From positions 1 to 12,996 of the forward strand of contig CAAEOA010000303.1 in the NCBI GenBank assembly GCA_900757485.1: 12,996 bases of DNA. Direction: 5' to 3'. A program made the position numbers and the translations under genes. Source of the DNA: Oscillospiraceae bacterium (GTDB taxonomy: Bacteria > Bacillota > Clostridia > Oscillospirales > Ruminococcaceae). Shown in pieces: positions 1-6,833 of this stretch (position 1 is its first letter; every line of letters starts with the position of its first letter). The notes under the pieces were generated by a model. That model searched no databases, was not told where the DNA came from, and was given only the letters and a program-made list of their open reading frames with translations.

Positions 1-122
1 CATGAGGCATCGTCCTTTCAGTGTTGTGTTTTCTTTGCAGAAACATTATACCACTGTTTGGCTCGGTGCCTCAATTTTCATTTAACTTAACAATACGTTA
101 TATTAACTTGGGAGGGGAAAGG

Positions 123-899
123 ATGAAAAAGAATATATCTTTGCTATTAATCATTTTTATTTTTGGAAATATGTTATATGCTTGCAGCGATAATAAAATT
201 CCTGTTACAGCTGAAATTGATAAAGCTGTTGCCAATGCGATTATTACCGAAAACAAAGGAAGCTACGGAGAGGGCGAATGTGTTGGTGAGGGGCATATTG
301 TATTAGGAGTTGACGAAAAAGGTGATAACACTATTGTATATGCACTTACCATGTACGGCGAATATGGTTTTCAAAATGATATTTTCACTAAAATATCAGG
401 TAGTGGTGTGATACCGGCGGTTTTGAGTTTTGAGAAAAAAGACAATAACTATATTTGCACTAATTTAAAATATCCACAAGACGGAGCACTTTATCAAAAA
501 TCGTTAAATGAAATGTTTCCTTCAAAATATCGTAATCTCATTAAATATACGAATGAAGATGAAAGTAATCTAACTTTTCAAGAGGAAAAATATGCAAAAG
601 ATTATCTAAAATCAATTGGACGTTCTGCACAAATCCTTAAATATAAAGATTTCGACCATATTTTACTTACCGACAGAGGTGTTTCGGTTGAAGTTTCGAA
701 TAAAATCCCAGGCAAGGAACTTCCAAATTATCCTTATTGGATCGGAAAATGTGAAAAAATAGAAAATGGTATGAGAGTTGTTTATGAGATGATTTATAAT
801 CAAAACGATAAATATATAGTTTTTAAAAAATATGAATATGAAAGCAAAAATGAATTGGAATTTATAAAATATAATGCTCAAACAGGTGAAAGGTCTTAA
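123..899 (+). CDS. Putative lipoprotein of unknown function
   Basis: A 258-residue secreted lipoprotein that I do not recognise. Start: the ATG at 123 follows a strong GGGAGGGG ribosome binding site at 110-117; the open frame extends upstream to 21, but those residues do not form a signal peptide. The N-terminus is MKKN followed by a hydrophobic stretch (residues 5-19) and a lipobox L18-Y19-A20-C21, so the mature protein should be lipidated at Cys21 and sit on the outer face of the membrane. The rest is polar, rich in Lys, Asn, Tyr and Glu, with no repeat, coiled coil or catalytic motif I can name. The gene is clearly more AT-rich than its neighbours (two 60-base lines counted by hand give 18 and 9 G+C, against 30 in a line of nrdD), which suggests separate ancestry. 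It appears monocistronic, with a terminator at 991-1034. The lipoprotein call is firm; the function is unknown. Confidence 0.8.
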   Translation: MKKNISLLLIIFIFGNMLYACSDNKIPVTAEIDKAVANAIITENKGSYGEGECVGEGHIVLGVDEKGDNTIVYALTMYGEYGFQNDIFTKISGSGVIPAVLSFEKKDNNYICTNLKYPQDGALYQKSLNEMFPSKYRNLIKYTNEDESNLTFQEEKYAKDYLKSIGRSAQILKYKDFDHILLTDRGVSVEVSNKIPGKELPNYPYWIGKCEKIENGMRVVYEMIYNQNDKYIVFKKYEYESKNELEFIKYNAQTGERS

Positions 900-990
900 C
901 CATCGATTCTGAGTATAATCATGCTTTCTAGAGTTCACATTTTTCCAAAAAGCAGGAGCCTCATCTTTTTATCTTCCCTTATCAAACTGT

Positions 991-1034
991 ACACCTGTTT
1001 CGATACGATGTATCGGGATGGGTGTTTATTTTTT
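991..1034 (+). terminator. Rho-independent terminator after the lipoprotein gene
   Basis: Arms 991-1006 and 1010-1025 form a 16-bp stem around a 3-nt loop (GAT); twelve pairs are Watson-Crick and four are G-U. The T-rich run TTTATTTTTT follows at 1025-1034. It lies 90 bases beyond the lipoprotein stop and upstream of the nrdD promoter, so it separates the two units. I see nothing definite in 900-990. Confidence 0.8.
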
Positions 1035-1128
1035 ATGTCAAGAGGGTGTGAAAATGGGATTTTCGATAAAAATTAACAGGGAGCAATGAATGTACACAAA
1101 ATAAGTATACCTATTTTCAAAAATCCTC

Positions 1129-1157
1129 TTGACAAATATAGGAATACATTATATACT
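1129..1157 (+). promoter_or_regulatory. Sigma-A-type promoter of nrdDG
   Basis: The -35 TTGACA (1129-1134) is a perfect consensus match. After a 17-bp spacer comes TATACT (1152-1157), five of six matches to TATAAT. Transcription should begin near 1164, about 60 nt before the nrdD start codon. The -10 lies inside the upstream NrdR-like box, so bound repressor would block RNA polymerase. Confidence 0.85.
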
Positions 1158-1159
1158 TA
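1144..1159 (+). promoter_or_regulatory. Upstream, degenerate NrdR box
   Basis: ATACATTATATACTTA matches 11 of 16 positions of the NrdR box consensus (acaCwATATaTwGtgt as I recall it). Its centre is exactly 31 bp from the centre of the perfect box at 1175-1190, which is the tandem spacing typical of NrdR operators. It covers the -10 element. The match alone is weak; the spacing makes it credible. Confidence 0.6.
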
Positions 1160-1174
1160 TATTCGAACTTGAAA

Positions 1175-1190
1175 ACACAATATATTGTGT
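1175..1190 (+). promoter_or_regulatory. Perfect NrdR operator box
   Basis: ACACAATATATTGTGT is a perfect 16-bp palindrome matching the NrdR consensus; the dyad extends to 20 bp (1173-1192). NrdR is the zinc-finger/ATP-cone repressor that senses dATP/ATP and controls ribonucleotide reductase genes. The box lies downstream of the expected start site and 36 bp before the nrdD ATG, a normal place for repression. No nrdR gene is in this window. Confidence 0.9.
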
Positions 1191-1225
1191 TTACATATAA
1201 AATACTACCGGGAGTGCGATAAAGA

Positions 1226-3547
1226 ATGATTACAAAAATCAGAAAAAGAGATGGAAGAGAAGTACCTTTTAATGTTGAAAAAATAGCTAACGCTATTTTC
1301 AAAGCAGCACAGTCTGTGGGTGGTAACAACTATGAAGAGTCGTTGGAGCTTGCGTATCAGGTTTGTACATATTTAGAAGAACAATATAAAAATGAAGTTC
1401 CGACGGTAGAGCAGGTACAGGATGCTGTTGAAAAAGTTTTGGTGGAATCCGGTCATGCAAAAACGGCAAAGAAATACATTTTATATCGTTCAGAGCGCAC
1501 CAAAGTCAGAGAAATGAACACCAAATTGATGAAGGTGTATGAAGAGTTAACTTTTAAGCCAGCTAAAGATAATGATATTAAGCGTGAAAATGCAAATATT
1601 GACGGCGATACCGCAATGGGAACTATGTTAAAGTATGGTTCTGAGGGTGCAAAACAGTTTTACGAAATGTATGTACTGGATCCAAAGCACGCGGCGGCAC
1701 ATGAAAACGGAGATATCCATATTCATGACCTTGACTTTTTGACTTTGACCACAACTTGCTGTCAGATTGATATCGTGAAGCTTTTCAAGGGCGGCTTTTG
1801 TACCGGACATGGTTTTTTACGGGAACCAAATGATATTCGCAGTTATTCCGCACTGGCTTGTATTGCCATTCAGTCTAATCAGAATGATCAGCACGGCGGT
1901 CAGTCTATTCCGAACTTTGAATACGGAATGGCTCCGGGAGTCGCAAAAACTTATCGGAAATTGTATTCGGAAAATTTGGGAAAAGCTTGTGAGCTGATTG
2001 CTGAATTGGACGATGCTATGACATTTGCAAATGAAGTGGTTCAGACAGTATCTGAGCAAACCGGTCTGGCGCCTGTTTTGGCAAATGATAATGGATATCA
2101 GGAAGCAGAACTTACGGTTTTGCAGGCAAAGATGCCGAAAGATATGGCGGAGAAGGTGCAGAAATTTGCACGGAAATACGCGGAAAAGGAAACGGACAAG
2201 GCTACTTATCAGGCAATGGAAGCACTGGTTCACAATCTGAACACCATGCATTCCAGAGCAGGAGCACAAATACCGTTTTCTTCCATCAACTATGGTTTGG
2301 ATACATCACCTGAGGGCAGAATGGTAATCCGCAATGTTTTGCTCGCAACCGAAAAAGGCTTGGGTAACGGAGAAACCGCTATTTTCCCGATTCACATATT
2401 TAAAGTGAAAGACGGAATTAATTATAATCCCGGCGAACCAAACTATGATTTGTTTCAGCTTGCCTGCCGTGTTTCGGCAAAGCGTTTGTTCCCGAATTTT
2501 TCCTTTATTGATGCGCCGTTTAATCTTCCGTTTTACAAGAAAGGCGACTACAACTCCGAAGTGGCATATATGGGTTGTCGTACCAGAGTTGCGTCTAATC
2601 AATATGACAAATCCAGAGAGGTAACCTGCGGAAGGGGAAATCTCAGCTTTACCTCCATCAATCTGCCTCGGTTGGGAATAGAGGCAAAGGGTGATATTGA
2701 CAAATTCTTTGCTTCTTTGGACGAGCGGATGGATTTAGTGGTGGATCAGCTGATGCATCGTTATAAAATACAGGCGCAGAAAAAAGTAAGAAATTATCCG
2801 TTCCTGATGGGGCAGGGCATTTGGCTGGATTCTGAAAAGCTTAATATTGACGATGAGGTTGGAGAAGTATTAAAGCATGGTTCTCTCACAATTGGCTTTA
2901 TCGGTTTGGCAGAAACCCTGAAAGCGTTGATCGGCGTCCATCACGGCGAAAGTGAAGAAGCAAGACAGCTTGGCTTGAAAATTGTTTCTCATATGCGGGA
3001 GAGAATGGATCAGGAAACTCAGAAAACCGGATTTAATTATACGCTGATTGCGACTCCGGCAGAGGGGTTGTCCGGACGTTTTGTCCGGATGGACAAAGAA
3101 AAATACGGTATTATTGAGGGCGTAACCGATCGCGAATACTATACAAACTCTTTCCATGTGCCGGTATATTATCCGATCAGTGCATTTGAGAAAATCAGAA
3201 TAGAGGCTCCTTATCATAATTTGACCAACGGCGGACATATTAGTTATATCGAGTTGGACGGAGATCCTTCCAATAACTTGGAAGCCTTTGAGCAAATTAT
3301 TCGTTGCATGAAGGAATCGGGCATCGGATACGGTTCTGTCAATCATCCGGTAGATCGCGATCCTGTTTGCGGATACTCCGGCATTATTGAAGATGTTTGC
3401 CCCAAATGCGGCAGAACGGAAGCAGACGGCAAGCCCGGATTCGAGCGTATCCGCAGAATAACCGGATATTTAGTCGGAACAGTAGATCGGTTTAATAATG
3501 CGAAACGCGCAGAAGAACGCGATCGGGTGAAGCACGGATTAAATTAG
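1226..3547 (+). CDS. nrdD: Anaerobic (class III) ribonucleoside-triphosphate reductase
   Basis: Reduces ribonucleoside triphosphates to dNTPs with a glycyl radical, so it works only without oxygen; cytoplasmic. The 773 residues show an N-terminal ATP-cone (about residues 3-92, beginning IRKRDGREVPFN) that would sense ATP/dATP. The large catalytic barrel contains C178-C179, the conserved MHSRAGAQIPFSSINYG stretch, and the G-C451-R-T motif expected to carry the thiyl radical. The C-terminal radical motif RRITGYL has Gly747 as radical site. Before it is a zinc-binding segment with Cys715, Cys725 and Cys728; I can see only three cysteines there, with Asp712 where many NrdDs have the fourth. Full length for the family. 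The ATG at 1226 follows GGGAG at 1210-1214. It is the first gene of an operon with nrdG, controlled by the promoter and NrdR boxes upstream. Confidence 0.97.
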   Translation: MITKIRKRDGREVPFNVEKIANAIFKAAQSVGGNNYEESLELAYQVCTYLEEQYKNEVPTVEQVQDAVEKVLVESGHAKTAKKYILYRSERTKVREMNTKLMKVYEELTFKPAKDNDIKRENANIDGDTAMGTMLKYGSEGAKQFYEMYVLDPKHAAAHENGDIHIHDLDFLTLTTTCCQIDIVKLFKGGFCTGHGFLREPNDIRSYSALACIAIQSNQNDQHGGQSIPNFEYGMAPGVAKTYRKLYSENLGKACELIAELDDAMTFANEVVQTVSEQTGLAPVLANDNGYQEAELTVLQAKMPKDMAEKVQKFARKYAEKETDKATYQAMEALVHNLNTMHSRAGAQIPFSSINYGLDTSPEGRMVIRNVLLATEKGLGNGETAIFPIHIFKVKDGINYNPGEPNYDLFQLACRVSAKRLFPNFSFIDAPFNLPFYKKGDYNSEVAYMGCRTRVASNQYDKSREVTCGRGNLSFTSINLPRLGIEAKGDIDKFFASLDERMDLVVDQLMHRYKIQAQKKVRNYPFLMGQGIWLDSEKLNIDDEVGEVLKHGSLTIGFIGLAETLKALIGVHHGESEEARQLGLKIVSHMRERMDQETQKTGFNYTLIATPAEGLSGRFVRMDKEKYGIIEGVTDREYYTNSFHVPVYYPISAFEKIRIEAPYHNLTNGGHISYIELDGDPSNNLEAFEQIIRCMKESGIGYGSVNHPVDRDPVCGYSGIIEDVCPKCGRTEADGKPGFERIRRITGYLVGTVDRFNNAKRAEERDRVKHGLN

Positions 3548-3591
3548 TTCTTTGTTTTGCAGAAGCTTGCACAGCCGAATAGGACAAGCCT

Positions 3592-3621
3592 GCGGGCAGA
3601 CGTTGTTGTCTGCCCGCTTTT
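3592..3621 (+). terminator. Terminator-like hairpin between nrdD and nrdG
   Basis: A perfect 10-bp GC-rich stem (GCGGGCAGAC at 3592-3601 with GTCTGCCCGC at 3608-3617) encloses a 6-nt loop and is followed by only four T residues (3618-3621). The short T-run suggests partial termination or an RNA-stabilising 3' end for nrdD rather than a full stop, because nrdG begins 42 bases later and I see no separate promoter for it. Confidence 0.6.
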
Positions 3622-3662
3622 GCAATCCGAATCAACCAACATCGGAAAGGATATATCATCAA

Positions 3663-4160
3663 ATGGAGATTAGAATAGCAGGAACAATCGAGGAATCTAT
3701 TGTAGACGGTCCCGGTATCCGTTATGTCGTATTTACGCAGGGTTGCCCCCATCACTGCCCTGGCTGCCATAACCCACAAACGCATTCTTTTGAGGGGGGA
3801 ACCGTTACTGACACCGACGACTTGATATCGAAGCTGAAAGCCAATCCGCTGTTAAAGGGAATTACAATCAGCGGAGGAGAACCGTTTTGCCAACCGTTGG
3901 CAGCGGCAGAGCTTGCACATGCCGCTCATGAATGCGGCAAGGATGTAATGGTTTATACCGGTTACACTTTTGAACAGCTGCTGTCAGGCAATGTTGAGAA
4001 TGCAATGGATTTACTGAAAGATACAGATGTTTTAGTGGATGGAAGATTTGAACAAGAGAAGAAAAGTTTGCTGTTAAAATTTAAAGGGAGTTCCAATCAA
4101 AGAATATTAAATTGTAAAGAAAGTCTTAAATTTCAAAAAGCAATAGAAATTGAATTGTAA
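3663..4160 (+). CDS. nrdG: Anaerobic ribonucleotide reductase activating protein (radical SAM)
   Basis: Uses S-adenosylmethionine and a [4Fe-4S] cluster to abstract hydrogen from the C-terminal glycine of NrdD, creating the glycyl radical. The 165-residue protein has the cluster motif C28-x3-C32-x2-C35 (QGCPHHCPGCHNP) and the SAM-contacting SGGEPF at residues 70-75; length is normal for NrdG. The start is set by GGAAAGG at 3644-3650, 12 nt before the ATG at 3663. An upstream in-frame ATG at 3552 is rejected because it would translate through the intergenic hairpin. It is cotranscribed with nrdD across a 115-base gap, probably at a reduced level because of that hairpin. A promoter for the next gene overlaps its stop codon. 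Confidence 0.95.
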   Translation: MEIRIAGTIEESIVDGPGIRYVVFTQGCPHHCPGCHNPQTHSFEGGTVTDTDDLISKLKANPLLKGITISGGEPFCQPLAAAELAHAAHECGKDVMVYTGYTFEQLLSGNVENAMDLLKDTDVLVDGRFEQEKKSLLLKFKGSSNQRILNCKESLKFQKAIEIEL

Positions 4161-4183
4161 AAATCAAAAAAAGATGATAAAAT
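4155..4183 (+). promoter_or_regulatory. Extended -10 promoter for the peptide-binding protein / popT unit
   Basis: TTGTAA (4155-4160) and TAAAAT (4178-4183) are separated by 17 bp, and the -10 is preceded by TG at 4175-4176 (extended -10). The -35 overlaps the last codons of nrdG. Transcription would start near 4190, directly in front of the hairpin at 4192-4242. Confidence 0.6.
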
Positions 4184-4191
4184 ATGGAAAG

Positions 4192-4246
4192 AAGCGCTGA
4201 TATCAGGATGCCGGTTGTACGGAGCAGAAGCTATCAGCGCTTTTTT
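4192..4246 (+). terminator. Hairpin with T-run: nrdDG terminator or leader attenuator
   Basis: AAGCGCTGATA (4192-4202) pairs perfectly with TATCAGCGCTT (4232-4242); the loop is 29 nt (4203-4231) and the T-run is 4241-4246. It would end nrdDG transcripts. Because the promoter at 4155-4183 should start RNA at about 4190, the hairpin would also be the first structure in the next transcript, where it could act as an attenuator or make a short leader RNA. The loop is longer than in ordinary terminators. I recognise no known riboswitch. Confidence 0.65.
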
Positions 4247-4280
4247 CGGTTGTGAATTTTTAGGGTTAGGAGGGGTTCCC

Positions 4281-5942
4281 ATTTTAAAGCGATTTTCATC
4301 AATGCTTTTGATTCTGCTTTTTTGCGTATCTGTTACTGCATGTAATAGTACCGAACAGGGAAGTTTATTTAAATATGACATTGAAGCGGATCCGTTGAAC
4401 TTAGATCCGCAGTCTGCTGAGGATTATCCTTCCTTGCTGGTGATACAAAATATTTTCGAGGGATTGCTGACAGTGAATCCGGACGGTACCTTAGGCGAGG
4501 GCGTTGCCACAGATTGGAGTCGGAGCGATAACGGTTTGCAGTATACGTTTTCTCTCCGTAAGGATGCAAAATGGTTTGACGGAGAACCGGTGACAGCAAA
4601 TGATTTTGTGTTTGCATTTCGGCGGTTATTTGATCCTGAAACCCAAGCGCCGAAAGCCTCCGATTTCTTTTGTATTAAAAATGCACAGGAGGCTTATAGC
4701 GGAAAGAAATCCACAAAAGAGATCGGCGTTATTGCTCAAAGTGATTATCAACTGATATTTGAACTTTCCTATCCTAATATTATGTTTTTGCAGTTGCTGA
4801 CCACTGCGCCCGCCATGCCTTGCAACGAGAAATTTTTTAATAATACCAGAGGAAAATACGGGTTAGAGTCAAAAATAAAGACAGATAAGGATACCAGTGT
4901 ATACCTGACTGCAAGCAATGGTCCTTTTTATTTGCAATCCTGGTCGCATGACAGTTATTTGAAGCTTCGCCGTAATGACTATTACAAGGGAAAAGCAAAA
5001 GCGGATGCATTTGGGGTGAATTTTACTGTTTTTGACCCTTCTGAGAATGATAACGAAAGTAATCAGCCTGTTACCTTTGATCAAAATAAGGCAGAACGTT
5101 TTCTGAACGATAAAACCGACGCTGTGATTGTGAACGGTACAAATTTTTCTCAGCTTTCCGGAAAGGGCTATCAGAGCGACAGCTACGAAAATACGACATG
5201 GGGAATTTTGTTTAACCAAAACAGCAGCTTTTTTTCCAATGCCAATATACGCAAGGCGTTTTTTCTTTTGGCTGACGATAGTATTTATTCTGCATTGTTG
5301 CCGCAGGATAGCATTGCTGCAAAGGCGATTGTTCCGCATAATATTACCCTGTTAAATCAGAATTATCGTGAGTATGCCGGAGATAGCATTATGCCGAAAT
5401 ATGATGCTGCACAGGCGAAAAAGTACTTTCAAAAGGGCATGGCGGAGCTGAATCTTGATTTGGCAGAAAATGTGACCGTCTTGGTGCCGGAGAACAGTAT
5501 TCAACAGGAGATTTTCGGGTATATATCACAGGTGTGGCAGCGAGAGCTGAACTTTTATATTAAAGTGGAGCCCGTTTCTATATCCGATATGGAGAAAAAA
5601 CTAGACGCCAAACAGTTTGATTGTGCCGTTGTGTCGTTAAGCGGGGCGTATAACAGTCCGGATAGTATTCTGACCGGATTCGTTACAGGGCGCAGCAATA
5701 ACTATGCCGGATACAGTAATAAAAATTATGATACGTATATGTCTAACGGTTTAAAATCTTTTGATATGGCACAGTCTGCGGATTGTTTTAAGAATGCAGA
5801 GCGGCTTCTGATCAATGACGGTGTGTTTATGCCGTTATATTATCAGCGGGATTATTTTGTGTTCAATAATAAGGTGAGCGGTTTGATTTATTATCCTCAG
5901 AGCAGGTTGATTTCTTTTGCATATGCCAAAAAGAAAGACTAA
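4281..5942 (+). CDS. Peptide/oligopeptide-binding lipoprotein, SBP_bac_5 (OppA-like)
   Basis: Extracellular solute-binding lipoprotein of the family 5 peptide ABC transporters, about 553 residues. From ATT 4281 the N-terminus carries Lys-Arg, a hydrophobic core and lipobox V18-T19-A20-C21. The mature part begins in OppA fashion: a DPLNLDPQ segment, then IFEGLLTVNPDG, TFSLRKDAKWFDGEPVTANDFVFAF and later a GPFYLQSW segment. Start choice: AGGAGGGG at 4268-4275 is ideally spaced for ATT 4281. The in-frame ATG at 4215 lies in the terminator loop, and ATG 4302 would remove the positive charges of the signal peptide. No ATG, GTG or TTG is better placed, so a rare ATT start is inferred. No permease or ATPase gene is nearby, so it would need a transporter encoded elsewhere or has another role. 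popT follows after 21 bases. Confidence 0.88.
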   Translation: MLKRFSSMLLILLFCVSVTACNSTEQGSLFKYDIEADPLNLDPQSAEDYPSLLVIQNIFEGLLTVNPDGTLGEGVATDWSRSDNGLQYTFSLRKDAKWFDGEPVTANDFVFAFRRLFDPETQAPKASDFFCIKNAQEAYSGKKSTKEIGVIAQSDYQLIFELSYPNIMFLQLLTTAPAMPCNEKFFNNTRGKYGLESKIKTDKDTSVYLTASNGPFYLQSWSHDSYLKLRRNDYYKGKAKADAFGVNFTVFDPSENDNESNQPVTFDQNKAERFLNDKTDAVIVNGTNFSQLSGKGYQSDSYENTTWGILFNQNSSFFSNANIRKAFFLLADDSIYSALLPQDSIAAKAIVPHNITLLNQNYREYAGDSIMPKYDAAQAKKYFQKGMAELNLDLAENVTVLVPENSIQQEIFGYISQVWQRELNFYIKVEPVSISDMEKKLDAKQFDCAVVSLSGAYNSPDSILTGFVTGRSNNYAGYSNKNYDTYMSNGLKSFDMAQSADCFKNAERLLINDGVFMPLYYQRDYFVFNNKVSGLIYYPQSRLISFAYAKKKD

Positions 5943-5963
5943 GCCCAGAAAGGAAAGACTATA

Positions 5964-6833
5964 ATGATGAATTACCTCTATGTATTTCTAGCCGGAGTTG
6001 TAATCGGAATAGCCAATATTATCCCCGGAGTCAGCGGGGGAACCATGGCGGTCGTCATGAATATTTTTGATCGTTTGATTGAAGCAATCAGTAATATTCG
6101 GAAAGAATTTAAAAAGAATATTCTTTTTCTTGTGATGATCGGTCTGGGCGCCGGTGCCGGTATTCTGCTGTTTGCTAATATCATTTCGTATTGCCGGGAT
6201 CATTTTCCGGTGGCAACAAATTTCTTTTTTGTCGGTTTGATTGTCGGCAGTATCCCTATGGTATATAAGCGGGCAACCGTTGATTCCTTTAAGGTATCCC
6301 ATTTGATACCGTTTGCGGCAGCACTCGGTATTATGATATTTACGATTGTATTTGTACCGGATAGCAATGCCGCTTCGGTAATGACAGAACTAAATGCGAT
6401 GAACTTTGTTTTACTGTTTTCAGCAAGTACTTTAGCAGCGGCTTGCATGATTATACCGGGGATCAGCGGTTCCTTTGTGATGCTTTTGCTCGGTGCATAC
6501 ACAACGGTGATAAACGCAATTAATGATTTTAATTTTTTCATTTTAATTCCTATCGTACTTGGCTGCGCAGTTGGCATTTTGGGCGGAGCAAAAGTAATCA
6601 AGTTTTTGTTGCAGCGTTATCCGCAAGCGACTTATTTTTCTATTTTGGGCTTGGTCATCGGTTCCATTCCGGTTCTGCTGAAAAATGTATTTTGGATCAA
6701 AGGCGTCTTTACCTTTTCCTTTAATTTGGAATTTGTGGTTGCTATTTTAACTTTGATTATCGGTGTTTTGTTAGCCTACTTTCTGGGTTCACGTATCAAA
6801 GAGCAGGAAGACTCGGAAGAAGAGGCTTGTTAA
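5964..6833 (+). CDS. popT: DUF368 membrane protein, probable undecaprenyl-phosphate translocase (PopT family)
   Basis: Polytopic membrane protein of 289 residues. The DUF368 signature is clear: NIIPGVSGGT at residues 18-27 and a second, related MIIPGISGS at 162-170, each within a re-entrant or membrane hydrophobic stretch, indicating an internal duplication. Eight or more hydrophobic segments fill the protein, and a short acidic tail (EQEDSEEEAC) ends it. DUF368 proteins have been shown in other bacteria to return undecaprenyl phosphate across the membrane so the lipid carrier for wall synthesis can be reused; applying that here is inference from family membership. The first ATG (5964) follows AGGAAAG at 5951-5957; a second ATG at 5967 is possible. 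It sits 21 bases after the peptide-binding protein, hence cotranscribed. Its TAA overlaps the stop of the convergent gene by 3 bases (6831-6832 shared in TTAA). Confidence 0.85.
   Translation: MMNYLYVFLAGVVIGIANIIPGVSGGTMAVVMNIFDRLIEAISNIRKEFKKNILFLVMIGLGAGAGILLFANIISYCRDHFPVATNFFFVGLIVGSIPMVYKRATVDSFKVSHLIPFAAALGIMIFTIVFVPDSNAASVMTELNAMNFVLLFSASTLAAACMIIPGISGSFVMLLLGAYTTVINAINDFNFFILIPIVLGCAVGILGGAKVIKFLLQRYPQATYFSILGLVIGSIPVLLKNVFWIKGVFTFSFNLEFVVAILTLIIGVLLAYFLGSRIKEQEDSEEEAC

Noticed and set aside
21..122. N-terminal extension of the first lipoprotein from ATG 21
   Set aside because: The extra residues give no signal peptide, and the strong ribosome binding site at 110-117 serves ATG 123.
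1053..1088. Tiny ORF MGFSIKINREQ upstream of nrdD
   Set aside because: Eleven codons, upstream of the mapped promoter elements, with no support beyond an ATG.
1817..2269. Long minus-strand ORF of 150 codons inside nrdD
   Set aside because: Antisense shadow of nrdD: Cys/His/Arg-rich translation, no ribosome binding site, and the plus frame is an unambiguous enzyme.
3552..3662. N-terminal extension of NrdG from ATG 3552
   Set aside because: It would read through the terminator-like hairpin. The conserved NrdG N-terminus begins at 3663 with its own ribosome binding site.
4215..4280. In-frame ATG at 4215 as start of the peptide-binding protein
   Set aside because: It lies in the loop of the 4192-4242 hairpin, has no ribosome binding site, and would translate through the T-run, hiding the lipoprotein signal sequence.
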